From: Propionibacterium sp.
GTDB lineage: Bacteria > Actinomycetota > Actinomycetes > Propionibacteriales > Propionibacteriaceae
Direction of reading: 5' to 3'
DNA: 64,000 bases
Assembly (NCBI GenBank): GCA_012839035.1
Contig: DUOB01000131.1
Span: 23,273 to 87,272, forward strand
Position 1 is the first letter of the stretch; each line of letters starts with the position of its first letter. The notes beneath the pieces were generated by a model that did no database searches, had not been told where the DNA came from, and saw only the letters and a program-made list of their open reading frames with translations. The position numbers and the translations under genes were made by a program. This document shows, piece after piece, positions 7,591 through 16,632 of this stretch.

Positions 7591-9702
7591 ATGCGGCTGC
7601 ACGGCCTGCTGGCCTTGATTCTGCTTCTGTTGATCAGCGCTCTTCCACAACAAGCGCGCGCGGCCCCGCAGCCATTGACGATCCATGTCTCCCCCACCGG
7701 TGATGATTACGGACCGGGAACCAAGCTCCGCCCCCTGCGCACGCTGACAGCGGCACGCGACATGGTGCGTGCACGAAAGGATCGGACCCAGCCCGTTGTC
7801 GTCGAGTTGGAAGCGGGCCGATTCGAGTTCGGCGGATCGTTTCGTCTCGATTCCTCGGACAGTGGCACCGCTGAAGCCCCGATTGTCTATCGCGCCAATC
7901 CCGGAGCTATGCTATCCGGGTCACGGTCTGTTCCGGAAGGTGCCGTTGGTACGGTCACAGATCCTGCGGTGAAGGCGCGGCTTGACCCCAGCGTGCGTGA
8001 TCGCGTACGCCAGATCGACCTTGGGGAACTCGGCATCAGCGACCCCGTGAACCGTGCGCCACAGGTGACCGGCGCCGACAGGCCGACCGGTGTCCAGCCC
8101 GTTCAGGGCGATTCCATGGGGCATGACGCCCGCTATCCCGACCGGGGATCGGAGCTCAGGATTGCAGCCGTGCACGCAGATGGGGACAACCCGGTGTGGC
8201 GGATCGACGATCGGACGCCGTTCACCTGGGCGCCCAGCAGTGACCTGTGGGCGGAGGGCTATCCGGGCTTCGACTGGGCCTATCAGCTGCAGCGCGTCAT
8301 CTCCCTCGACCCGGCCAATGCCACGATCACGCTGGACACACCGGCGGAGTTCGGCTCTCGTGCGGGACAGCCGTTCTACTTTCGCCATGTGCTCGAGGCA
8401 CTCAACCAGCCGGATGAATTCTATGTGGACGAAGCCTCCGGGTTGATGTATTTCCTGCCCACGGGTGACCCGCTCTCCCTCACCGTTGCGACCGAGCCGC
8501 TCATCGTCGGCGAGGGGGTGTCGCACGTCCGCTTCGAGGGACTGCATCTGAGCGAAACACGGGGCGACGGGATGCGTTTCACCGGTGGTCGCGCCATCGA
8601 GATCCACGGCGGCACATTCACCAACCTGGGGCTCACGGCAATTCACTTCACCGATGTCGCCGATTCCGTCGTCGATTCCGTCCGCATCTCCCGTGTCGGT
8701 CGTGGCGGCATCACGATGTCCGGTGGTGACAGGGATTCCCTGACGCCGGGCAACAACCTCGTGTCCAACAACACCATCGATCAGTTCTCCGAGACCTATC
8801 CGCGCTATTCCCCGGGCATCACCCTCGCGGGCGTCGGCAACATCGCCCGCAACAACGAGGTGTTCAACGCGCCCCATCTGGCGATCCAGCTTCGCGGCAA
8901 CGACCACCGCATCGAACACAACTATGTGCACGACGTGGTCCTCGACGCCTCCGATTCGGGAGCGCTGCACGGTGGCCGGGACTGGACCGAGCGGGGCAAC
9001 GTGATCGCTCACAACATCTTTGCCCGCGTGGGACCGGGAGCCCATGACGTGCCGGCCGTCTATCTCGACGACATGATGTCGGGCACCACTGTCCGGCAAA
9101 ACCTCATCGTCGACTCGGCCGTCGGTGTCCAGCACAACGGCCGCGACAACGACATCACCAGCAACGTTCTAGTGCGCACCGAGCGACCGGTCTATGTCGG
9201 CAACTGGTCCAGGGCAATCTCCGGTCCGGGTGGCGAGTTGGAGCAGCGCCTGCACAAAGTGCCCTACAAGTCCCAGGCCTGGGCGAAATATCCCAACCTC
9301 GCCACCATCCTGGAGGACGATCCCCAGGAGCAGAAATACAACACGGTCACCGCCAATGCGCTGATCGATTCCGGTTCCATCTCGGTGGAAGAGGCGACGC
9401 GGGGCGGCGTGACCCAGCGCGACAATCGTGTGGTGCCTGCCGCTTCCATCGTTATCGGCGAGGACCCGGCCGGCTATGCCGTCCCCGAAGGTTCCAGACT
9501 CAACCGCATTCCGGGGATGCAGGTGTTGAACCCGGCCAGCGTCGGACCCCATGCCAAGGGCGCACCCGCTCCGGCCCCGACGAACTCGGAACCGTCGGGT
9601 CGCCTTGGCCTGCTGGCAGCGGGGGCAGGAGCGCTCGCAGTCGTGGTTGCCGGCAGCGCCGCGTGGTGGTGGAGCAGGCGGGGGCAACGCCCGGCAGCCT
9701 GA
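7591..9702 (+). CDS. Secreted right-handed beta-helix protein with C-terminal membrane anchor
   Basis: The 703-residue product begins with a signal peptide (MRLHGLLALILLLL, cleavage near ARA-AP). It then has the HVSPTGDDYGPGTKLRPLRTL opening typical of pectate-lyase-like/parallel beta-helix proteins and many Asn/Ile-rich rungs (NNTIDQF, NNEVFNAPHLAIQL, HNIFARV). A Pro/Ala linker precedes a final membrane segment (GLLAAGAGALAVVV) and a short basic tail, so it is probably displayed on the outer membrane face. The ATG is chosen because GAGGAG lies four bases before it and the signal peptide follows; longer in-frame starts give non-homologous sequence. Family members bind or cleave polysaccharides. 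Divergent from the GT-C-like gene; activity and substrate are not shown. Confidence 0.85.
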   Translation: MRLHGLLALILLLLISALPQQARAAPQPLTIHVSPTGDDYGPGTKLRPLRTLTAARDMVRARKDRTQPVVVELEAGRFEFGGSFRLDSSDSGTAEAPIVYRANPGAMLSGSRSVPEGAVGTVTDPAVKARLDPSVRDRVRQIDLGELGISDPVNRAPQVTGADRPTGVQPVQGDSMGHDARYPDRGSELRIAAVHADGDNPVWRIDDRTPFTWAPSSDLWAEGYPGFDWAYQLQRVISLDPANATITLDTPAEFGSRAGQPFYFRHVLEALNQPDEFYVDEASGLMYFLPTGDPLSLTVATEPLIVGEGVSHVRFEGLHLSETRGDGMRFTGGRAIEIHGGTFTNLGLTAIHFTDVADSVVDSVRISRVGRGGITMSGGDRDSLTPGNNLVSNNTIDQFSETYPRYSPGITLAGVGNIARNNEVFNAPHLAIQLRGNDHRIEHNYVHDVVLDASDSGALHGGRDWTERGNVIAHNIFARVGPGAHDVPAVYLDDMMSGTTVRQNLIVDSAVGVQHNGRDNDITSNVLVRTERPVYVGNWSRAISGPGGELEQRLHKVPYKSQAWAKYPNLATILEDDPQEQKYNTVTANALIDSGSISVEEATRGGVTQRDNRVVPAASIVIGEDPAGYAVPEGSRLNRIPGMQVLNPASVGPHAKGAPAPAPTNSEPSGRLGLLAAGAGALAVVVAGSAAWWWSRRGQRPAA

Positions 9703-9735
9703 TCTCCCGCCGCCCAGAACCTCACCCGTGGCAGG

Positions 9736-10419
9736 TCACAGGAGAGCTTTGCTGAGATTCTGTCCCAGTCGCTCGGCCCCGGCTGGTGTGGGATGGATCC
9801 CGTCCTCGGTCATGCCTCTGGCGTAGCGGTCCCCCTCACGGACCCCGTCCAGTGGATCGACGAACCGCCAGTCGTTGGCCTGCGCCACGCCCTTCAGTTG
9901 TTGGTTGAACTGCACGACTCCCTGCGGATCCATGTCCCGTGGGGGAATCGCCGAGAGGACGACTTCGTCAACGCCGACCGTCGCCACGATCCGTTCGAGG
10001 TTCGCTCTGGTGGTTTCGAAGGGCACGTCCGTGGCCAGATCGTTGGAACCGGCCAAGAGCACCAATGTGTTCGCTTCCGGTGCCGGAACGACGTTCTCCG
10101 CCATGTCGTCGGTGGTGGCCCCGCCCCGCGCCCAGCCTCCCGTCACGACGATCTGGGGATCGACATAGTTCACCCAGGAGCGCGCACCGTATTCGCCCTC
10201 AAGAAAGTTCGCGGAATCCCCCTCCGTAATGGAGTCACCCACCGCATAGATCTGCGTCGGAGGCTTGGAGAAAGCACCGGAGGACTTCTGGAGCGCCAAA
10301 ACACTCAACACCCCGGCAACGACGACCAGGCTGATCGCCAGCCATATCTTCCAGCGGGCGCGTTTCCCCTTGCCTCTCATGCCGCGCAGTCTTGGCTCAC
10401 AAGGCGTCCCTTCAACCAT
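9736..10419 (-). CDS. SGNH/GDSL-family hydrolase, membrane-anchored
   Basis: The product (227 residues from ATG 10419; 214 from ATG 10380) has a short basic N-terminus, a signal-anchor (WKIWLAISLVVVAGVLSVLAL) and an outer SGNH domain: AVGDSITEGDS, GG-WARGGATT, AGSND and DGIHPTP. It matches the SGNH lipoprotein at 5136-5786 across the whole domain, with the same block spacing, so the two are paralogues differing in anchoring. The 10419 start has GGAG ten bases upstream; 10380 has no ribosome site. It is divergent from the formyltransferase fusion (24-base gap) and converges on the beta-helix gene. Probably acts on acyl groups of a surface glycan; inferred. Confidence 0.83.
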   Translation of the reverse strand: MVEGTPCEPRLRGMRGKGKRARWKIWLAISLVVVAGVLSVLALQKSSGAFSKPPTQIYAVGDSITEGDSANFLEGEYGARSWVNYVDPQIVVTGGWARGGATTDDMAENVVPAPEANTLVLLAGSNDLATDVPFETTRANLERIVATVGVDEVVLSAIPPRDMDPQGVVQFNQQLKGVAQANDWRFVDPLDGVREGDRYARGMTEDGIHPTPAGAERLGQNLSKALL

Positions 10420-10443
10420 GGTGGCGCGACTCCAGGAGGATCG

Positions 10444-12105
10444 ATGGCGGCGGCCAAGCTGAGAATCGGACTGCTCAACGACGACACGTGGCTGGCTCCC
10501 GAGATCGCGGAGCTGGTCCGGTGGGCTCGGCGCCGCGACGACATGGAGGTCTCCCACCTGCTGCTGCACCCGGCCCCCCGCGACCCGGACGCAGGCCGCC
10601 TCGATCCGATCAAACGGATCGTCCGGAAGCACGGCGTGCTCGGGACTGCGTCGCGAGTGAGTTTCCGCGTCCTGACCCTCCTCGAGTCACGGGCTCTCAA
10701 GGCACAGGGGCTGGCCGCCCAGGATGTGGACCTCACCGGGGACATCCCCCACCAGCTCGTGTTCAGCCCGCAGGTGTCGGGATCCGGTTATGTCTATCGC
10801 TTCCCCGACGAGGACATCGCTGCGATCCGCGACGCCGGGATCGATGTGCTCATCAGATGCGGCACCGGCATCCTCAAGGGCGATATCCTCACCGCGACAC
10901 CCTTCGGCATCCTTTCGTTCCATCACGGTGACAATCGCGTCAACCGGGGTGGTCCGCCCGGGTTCTGGGAAGTCCAGAAACGGTGGCCGAGCACCGGTTT
11001 CGTGATCCAGCAGCTCACCGAGGAGCTCGACGGCGGGCATGTGCTGGCCCGCGGAAACTATCCGACCGAACGCTATTTCGCGGCCAACCGCCGCAACATC
11101 GTCCAGCGGTCAGCCCCCCATCTCAAAGAGGTGCTGTCCCGGCTGGCGCAGGAGCGTACGCTCCCCGAGCCACTGCCGGCAACGCCCTATTCCGGTCCCC
11201 TGCTGCGGACGCCCGGACTTGCGGACCAGCTCCGCTATGCCGCACGCCAAACCCGCCTGGTCGCCGTCCGAGGCGGCCGCCGCCTGCTCGGGCTGAGATC
11301 CGACTGGGCTGTGGCGTACGTCCGCAGGGACTGGCGAAATGCCGTCCTGCGCCGGGGCAGGGAGCTGCCTGCACCACCCGGGACCTTCCTGGCCGACCCG
11401 TTCGTGATCGAGCGGAACGGTGCGCACTTCTGCTTCGTGGAGGAATACTCCTATACGGAAAACAAGGCAGTCATCTCCGTGTTCATGCTGGGCGACAAGG
11501 ATGCCGAGCGGGTGGGTGTCGCGCTCGACGAGCCCTTCCATCTGTCGTTCCCGGCTCTGTTCGAGCACAGTGGCGAACTCTACATGTGCCCGGAGACCTT
11601 GGGCGCCAACGACATCCGGTTCTACCGCTGCACCGACTTTCCCCTGGGTTGGGAGCTGGCGGGGACCGCCATCGACAACATCCAGGCGTGCGACACATTG
11701 GTGTTCCCACACGCCGGCAAGTGGTGGCTGCTCACCACGGTCGATCAGGCCCGGACGGGCACGCCGACCGCGGAGCTGTGGGCATTCTCCGCCGACAGCC
11801 CCTTCAGCGACTGGGAGCCCCACCCGATGAATCCCCTGCGCAACGACACTGACAGCGCCCGGAACGCCGGGCTGTTGCGTGACGGCGAGGAGCTCTTCCG
11901 GGTCACCCAACGGCACGGTTTCGCGCATTATGGTGCCGCAGCGACGATCCGCCGCATCCGCCACTTGGGTGCCGAAGGCCTCATCGAGGAGGAGATCGCG
12001 GAGATCACCCCGGACTTCCGCCCGGACATCCACGGTGCGCACCACCTGCACAGCGATGGCAAAGTCACGGTCTTCGATTTCGTACGCCACCGCCGCCCCC
12101 GCTGA
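10444..12105 (+). CDS. Formyltransferase-like domain fused to a GINT1-N/glycosidase-type beta-propeller domain
   Basis: The 553-residue protein has two parts. Residues about 1-240 resemble formyltransferase N-terminal domains, with an altered core: GILSFHHGDN (155-164), then NRGGPPGFWEV and an LTEELDGG stretch (191-198). The family usually has N-x-HPS. Residues about 285-553 read as a five-bladed propeller like the N-terminal domain of plant glucosamine inositolphosphorylceramide transferases and GH43-like folds (FLADPFVIE, FVEEYS, PALFEHSGELYMCPE, WWLLTT, ARNAGLL). AGGAGG lies four bases before the ATG. Cytoplasmic, no signal or membrane segment. In this island it may modify or transfer a nucleotide sugar or sugar amine. 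Domain identities are by eye; function unknown. Confidence 0.75.
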   Translation: MAAAKLRIGLLNDDTWLAPEIAELVRWARRRDDMEVSHLLLHPAPRDPDAGRLDPIKRIVRKHGVLGTASRVSFRVLTLLESRALKAQGLAAQDVDLTGDIPHQLVFSPQVSGSGYVYRFPDEDIAAIRDAGIDVLIRCGTGILKGDILTATPFGILSFHHGDNRVNRGGPPGFWEVQKRWPSTGFVIQQLTEELDGGHVLARGNYPTERYFAANRRNIVQRSAPHLKEVLSRLAQERTLPEPLPATPYSGPLLRTPGLADQLRYAARQTRLVAVRGGRRLLGLRSDWAVAYVRRDWRNAVLRRGRELPAPPGTFLADPFVIERNGAHFCFVEEYSYTENKAVISVFMLGDKDAERVGVALDEPFHLSFPALFEHSGELYMCPETLGANDIRFYRCTDFPLGWELAGTAIDNIQACDTLVFPHAGKWWLLTTVDQARTGTPTAELWAFSADSPFSDWEPHPMNPLRNDTDSARNAGLLRDGEELFRVTQRHGFAHYGAAATIRRIRHLGAEGLIEEEIAEITPDFRPDIHGAHHLHSDGKVTVFDFVRHRRPR

Positions 12106-12135
12106 CCGCCGACTCCGCTGCCAGGGGTAGTCGGA

Positions 12136-13275
12136 TCACCCGCGGGGAATCGAGGGCATGGAGACGTCCGAGGTGTGTCGCTTGCGCCGGAGGACATCAT
12201 CCACGGCACGGAGATGCACCTCGGCCAGGGCTGCTGCATCGTGCTGCAGAATCGGCGGATCCTGGATTCGACCCTGCCAATCGGCCAAGCTGCGGTGCAT
12301 GCTCTGCGCGATTGATTCGGGGGTCGGATCGCAGAGGAATACTCCCGGCATCCCGTCGACGGAAGGGGCGACGCCGCATTCGCGCGCCACGATGGCGTGC
12401 ATCCCCGCAGCCAGCCCCTCGTTGACGGTGAGCCCCCACACCTCCACCCGCGAGACCAGCAACAGATGACCGTGGCGAGCCATCACGGCGGGCAGATCCG
12501 CATAGCTCGTATACCCGAGGAAATCGACCCGATCGGCAATCCCGAGGTTCGCAGCCTGACTCCGCAGCACCTCGTCCTCCGCACCGCTGCCCGCGAGGCT
12601 CAGCCGGCAGTCGCCCGGCAGCGTGGCGAAGGCTTCGAGGATCGAATCCACGTTCTTCCGCTTGATCAGTTTGCCGACGAACAGGAAATTCCGGGCACCC
12701 TCATCGGTCGCCGAATTGACCGCAGCGAATCCGGACATGTCGACGGCGTTGAAGCCGCGCCACACGCGGTCAGCCCGCACTCCTTTGTCGAGGACCGATT
12801 CCTCCGCGGCAACTCCGGGGACGATGACGGCGTCCAGTTGCCGCATGAAGAACTGCCGCGCGGCAGCAATAGGTCCACCGCTGAAGCTGGAGGTGGCGAG
12901 GGTCGATTCATAGAAACCGAGCACCGGCGTCCGGGTCACCTTGCAGGCGCCGAGGAACTGCCAGAACGCTGGCGAGTCCCAGCCACAGATGATCACAGCT
13001 TCTGCGCCCCGCACCAATGACCAGACATCGCCCTTGGCGATGTAGTAGGCGTCCTCGCCGCGCGTCATGCGCCACGTTCTCAACCCCACCGTCTCCGTCG
13101 ATTCCGACGAGCCCACATCCTGCCAGTCCCGGGCTCTCTCTTCCGGCATGCCGAAACTGGTGGCGATTTCGGGCTCGAGCAGAGCCACGGTCAGATCGAC
13201 GCCCGCCGCACGGATCTCGGCCCACAGCGGCAGGCGATAGGGGGCAGCAACGTTGGTGACGATCAGCAGGCGCAC
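12136..13275 (-). CDS. Glycosyltransferase, GT4-like (GT-B fold)
   Basis: Cytoplasmic 379-residue GT-B enzyme expected to add a sugar from a nucleotide donor to the growing repeat unit. The start is LLIVTNVAAPYRLPLW, and the C-terminal donor-binding half has FLFVGKLIKRKNVDSILEAF, DFLGYTSYADLPAVM and the VEVWGLTVNEGLAAG region with the E-x7-E type motif. The GTG start has AAGGAG five bases upstream. It follows the tyrosine autokinase gene by 43 bases in the same direction, so both are probably one transcript. Converges on the formyltransferase fusion. Sugar specificity cannot be read. Confidence 0.85.
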   Translation of the reverse strand: MRLLIVTNVAAPYRLPLWAEIRAAGVDLTVALLEPEIATSFGMPEERARDWQDVGSSESTETVGLRTWRMTRGEDAYYIAKGDVWSLVRGAEAVIICGWDSPAFWQFLGACKVTRTPVLGFYESTLATSSFSGGPIAAARQFFMRQLDAVIVPGVAAEESVLDKGVRADRVWRGFNAVDMSGFAAVNSATDEGARNFLFVGKLIKRKNVDSILEAFATLPGDCRLSLAGSGAEDEVLRSQAANLGIADRVDFLGYTSYADLPAVMARHGHLLLVSRVEVWGLTVNEGLAAGMHAIVARECGVAPSVDGMPGVFLCDPTPESIAQSMHRSLADWQGRIQDPPILQHDAAALAEVHLRAVDDVLRRKRHTSDVSMPSIPRG

Positions 13276-13318
13276 AGCGACTCCTTGAAGAAGGGGAGGA
13301 AGGTGAGAGCCGGTCTGG

Positions 13319-14647
13319 TCAGTGATATTTGTACGCCCGTGAGCCCAAGTTCTGCTTGGCCCGGTTCAGGACATAACCGGCGGGAGTCGTATCCACTCGG
13401 TCCAGGGCCGCGATGGCCTCCGTGAGTTCGGGCTTCGTCACGATCCCCGACCCCACCACCAGCATCACACTGCCGACCTGCGGGGCCAATACCGCGGCGT
13501 CGGTGACCGGCAACAGGGGCGGCGAGTCGATCAACACCACGTCGAACCGCTGCTCGGCCCAAGCGAGCAGTGCTTCCATTCTCGTTGACCCGACGAGAGT
13601 GCTCGGGTTGGGCGGCAGCGTCCCGGCCGCCAGCAGCGTGAGCTGGGACACGGGCGAGACCTGCAGGACCTCATCAATTCGTGCCTGGCCACTGAGCACG
13701 GTCGTCAGCCCGGCTGCCCCCTCCAGAGCGAACACGGAGGCAACGGTGGGGCGGCGGAGATCGGCATCGACGAGAAGCACGTTCTCGCCCGAATCAGCAA
13801 GTGCAATCGCCAAATTCGACGCGATCGTGGATTTGCCTTCACTTTGCACCGACGACGTGACCAACACGGTGTTTCGTGCGTTGTCGACCGTCACGAATCG
13901 CAGGTTCGTGGCGAGGCGCCGATAGGCCTCGGCGGCGATACCCGTGGGATCGGTCAGCATCTCGAGCTGAGGACCTTCAACCTCCGGCAGCACGCCGAGC
14001 GTTGCCAGTGTCCCCCCGAGACGTTTGACGTCCTCGGTTGTTCGGATCTTGTTGTCCAGCATCGTGCGGATGAACGCAGCACCCCACCCCAACAACAGCC
14101 CGGCAGCAGCCGCCGCCAACAGGTTGCGGAGAGCAACCGGTTCAGAAGGCCTCTGCGGAACCTCTGCCGCCGCGAGCGTGCTGGCTTTCACACGAACTTG
14201 GCTCTGATGATCCATGTTGAGCACCGCGACTGCGGCGATGGTGGCCTCGCCCACGGAGTTTGCTGCGCGGGCCGCGAGGAGGGGATCCTCGTGGGTCACA
14301 CTGATCGTCATGACCACCTGCTGCGGCGGTGTCTCCGCCGTGGTGTCGTCCAGCAGCGCCGCTCCCCCGCCCGGATAGCCCAGTTGGTCGGCCACGGGAT
14401 CGATCACCAGCGGCGATCTCACGACCCGGGCATAGGACTCCATCTGGGCTACCGAAAAGTAGCCACCCTGGGCCACATCGGAGACGGATTCCCCACCCGC
14501 CACCCGGAAGAACAGGTCGGTGCTGGCTGTGTATTTGGGAGTCTGCAGCAGAGTGAGCACTGCGGCCCCTGAGATCACCACGCACATGACAGCCACCACA
14601 ATCAGCCACTGTTCGCGCAGGATCCGGAAATACTCCTTGAACTCCAC
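13319..14647 (-). CDS. Wzc-like polysaccharide co-polymerase / tyrosine autokinase
   Basis: Inner-membrane regulator of polymer chain length and export, 442 residues. An N-terminal Wzz domain has two membrane segments (about 16-36 and 175-190) around an outer loop. The cytoplasmic BY-kinase has Walker A (SSVQSEGKST), Walker A' (VLLVDADLRRP) and Walker B (FDVVLIDSPP). The C-terminal tail is short, with only AYKYH as a tyrosine cluster, much shorter than proteobacterial Wzc. The fused Wzz-kinase layout is usual for actinobacteria. The GTG start has GAGAGG six bases before it. It leads a two-gene set with the GT4 gene; the 239 bases upstream form a divergent promoter region shared with the Wzy-like gene. 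Confidence 0.9.
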   Translation of the reverse strand: MEFKEYFRILREQWLIVVAVMCVVISGAAVLTLLQTPKYTASTDLFFRVAGGESVSDVAQGGYFSVAQMESYARVVRSPLVIDPVADQLGYPGGGAALLDDTTAETPPQQVVMTISVTHEDPLLAARAANSVGEATIAAVAVLNMDHQSQVRVKASTLAAAEVPQRPSEPVALRNLLAAAAAGLLLGWGAAFIRTMLDNKIRTTEDVKRLGGTLATLGVLPEVEGPQLEMLTDPTGIAAEAYRRLATNLRFVTVDNARNTVLVTSSVQSEGKSTIASNLAIALADSGENVLLVDADLRRPTVASVFALEGAAGLTTVLSGQARIDEVLQVSPVSQLTLLAAGTLPPNPSTLVGSTRMEALLAWAEQRFDVVLIDSPPLLPVTDAAVLAPQVGSVMLVVGSGIVTKPELTEAIAALDRVDTTPAGYVLNRAKQNLGSRAYKYH

Positions 14648-14886
14648 ACTCCACCTCTCGCCGGCCTGCGGGTCATGCTAGCCACCTGTTGTCCCAACCA
14701 GCCAAAGCGTTTCGGGGGTGTCGTCAAGTCCCAACACTGTTCATCTTTCGCCCCTGGCCTGTGATTTGTACGCAACGCCGGACCCGCCTGACGACTGCCC
14801 CATCTCAACTGCACTTCAGTGGCCGAGTGGCCCCTGCGGCGGCGAGGCGGCGATCGGCGCCGTTGTCCGTGTAATAGAAAGGTCTC

Positions 14887-16632
14887 ATGAGGACAAGCCT
14901 CCGGTCGCTGACCCAGTCCCCCGGCCTCTGGGCGCTCGCCATCGCCACCGTGGTGCTGGCCGGGCTGTCGATGGTGCGTCCCCAGCTGGGACTGCTCCTC
15001 ATCCTCGCGCTGATCGCAGGCGCAGTGGCCATTGCGAACCCGTTCGCACGTTTGGCTGTGCTCGTCTTCGGAGCCCTGTTCGTGCTGGGTGGAACAACAG
15101 AGGTGAGCACAGCCAAAGTCCTCTATGGCGCGGTGGCCATGGGTGCAGCCCTGATCGCGGTCGCCAACCTTCTCCGCGATCCTCCGCCTTGGTTCTCCCG
15201 AGCACGGATCTGGCTTGGTCTGGGCATGGCACTGGCCGGATCGATGGTCATCAGCACGGTCGCAACGCCTGGCTCGGACCCGACAGCGGTCGTGCGTCAG
15301 GGCCTGTTCTATCTGTTGATCCCGCTCGCGCCTTTCATCGGCATCGAGGCGGGTCGGCAGTTGCGTCCACGAACGACCATGTGGCTCGTGGGTGCGGCGG
15401 GCACCCTCACCGCTGTCGGCTTTGCCATCGACTGGCTCACCCGTCGCGGTGTCGCTGCGTTCAATCTGCCCTACTTGGTGCTCGGCAGTACCGTCCTGGC
15501 GGGCCTGGGCTTCGCCCTCACCCTGCTGATCGCCGTCTCCGTCAAGGGGAAGAGCCGATTCCTCTGGGCAACGATGGCCACGATCATCCCCGTCGCCATG
15601 CTGGTGACCGGCACCCGGACAAACCTGGTCCTGTTCGTCGTCATCGTGGGCATGCTCGGGCCGCTGGCGAAATTCCGTTTGCACCCCGGGCGGGCTTTCG
15701 CAGCGGTCGCCTTCGTCGGGGCCGCGATCGTCATCCTGATGCCGCTCGCCTCCAGGACGTTGTTGAGCGATCCCACCTTCCTCAACAAGCGCATCTGGGC
15801 TCTCCTGGAAGTCCTCAGCGGTGATGCGGCTGGCGATCAGTCTTTTCAGTGGCGCGCCATCCAATACCGGTACGCCTGGGACCAGATCGAACTCCGTCCC
15901 TTCTTCGGCCACGGCTTGGGCTGGAACCCTCCCTTTGCCATGGACACGCCCCTCGTCACCGTGATCAAGTTGGGTTTCGTGGGCACCGCGTTCCTCATCG
16001 CCTTCCTCGCGGTGTCCCTCGTCGTCATCGAGAAACTCGCGCAGCTGCGCGGGTACACCCCCATGCACACGGCTGCGCGCGGGATGGCGCTGTTGTTGTT
16101 GGCGCTCCTGCCGTTCGGTTCCCCGACCGAGGACCGCGGTTTCGCTTTCATCCTCATCCTCCTGTTCGCGGGTGTCGCTGCAGCAGCCCAACTGACGCCG
16201 GAGGCCGCCGCGGACGACCCCTACGTGAGGCTGCCACCGCTCGCGGAGGAACCTCAGCAAGACGACAGGGATACTGCCCGGAAAGCGAAGCGGGCACAGC
16301 CCGCCGATGCCGAGCCGACAGTGATCCTGCCGCGCCGTGGCATGCGGCCGATTTCACTTCCTTCGTTCGGCGGGGGCCGCGCGGAGCGCGCGCGCGTACG
16401 CCACCATTCCCAGCAGCAGAATCGCCTCACCCATCACGAAAGCGAGCGCAATCCCCATCGCGCCGAAGATCAACACGAGCGGCACCAGGACACCCAATCT
16501 AACCAGCACGGCGACCGCCAGCAGGAGCGCGACGCGACGGTCGTGGCCACGAGCCTGCAGCAACCCCGCCAGGGGCTGGTTGATGTTGATGATCGCCACG
16601 GCGACAGCGAGGATCTGGAGGACGGGCACTGA
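14887..16632 (+). CDS. O-antigen ligase/polymerase (Wzy-like) with antisense tail
   Basis: Polytopic membrane protein of 581 residues with about twelve hydrophobic segments and a large outer loop before GHGLGWNPPF, a layout typical of the O-antigen ligase/Wzy superfamily. It would polymerise or ligate lipid-linked repeat units outside the membrane. A charged tail follows the last membrane segment (from about residue 440). From about residue 490 the frame runs through the 3' end of the opposing flippase gene for 279 bases. That stretch is His/Gln/Arg/Asp-rich, typical of antisense reading of a hydrophobic gene, so the true protein may end earlier or the stop may have been lost. AAAGG lies four bases before the ATG. 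Confidence 0.8.
   Translation: MRTSLRSLTQSPGLWALAIATVVLAGLSMVRPQLGLLLILALIAGAVAIANPFARLAVLVFGALFVLGGTTEVSTAKVLYGAVAMGAALIAVANLLRDPPPWFSRARIWLGLGMALAGSMVISTVATPGSDPTAVVRQGLFYLLIPLAPFIGIEAGRQLRPRTTMWLVGAAGTLTAVGFAIDWLTRRGVAAFNLPYLVLGSTVLAGLGFALTLLIAVSVKGKSRFLWATMATIIPVAMLVTGTRTNLVLFVVIVGMLGPLAKFRLHPGRAFAAVAFVGAAIVILMPLASRTLLSDPTFLNKRIWALLEVLSGDAAGDQSFQWRAIQYRYAWDQIELRPFFGHGLGWNPPFAMDTPLVTVIKLGFVGTAFLIAFLAVSLVVIEKLAQLRGYTPMHTAARGMALLLLALLPFGSPTEDRGFAFILILLFAGVAAAAQLTPEAAADDPYVRLPPLAEEPQQDDRDTARKAKRAQPADAEPTVILPRRGMRPISLPSFGGGRAERARVRHHSQQQNRLTHHESERNPHRAEDQHERHQDTQSNQHGDRQQERDATVVATSLQQPRQGLVDVDDRHGDSEDLEDGH

Noticed and set aside
14602..16260. 552-codon minus-strand frame opposite the Wzy-like gene
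   Set aside because: Glu/Gln/His-rich, antisense of a membrane protein; also overlaps the promoter region and the wzc start.
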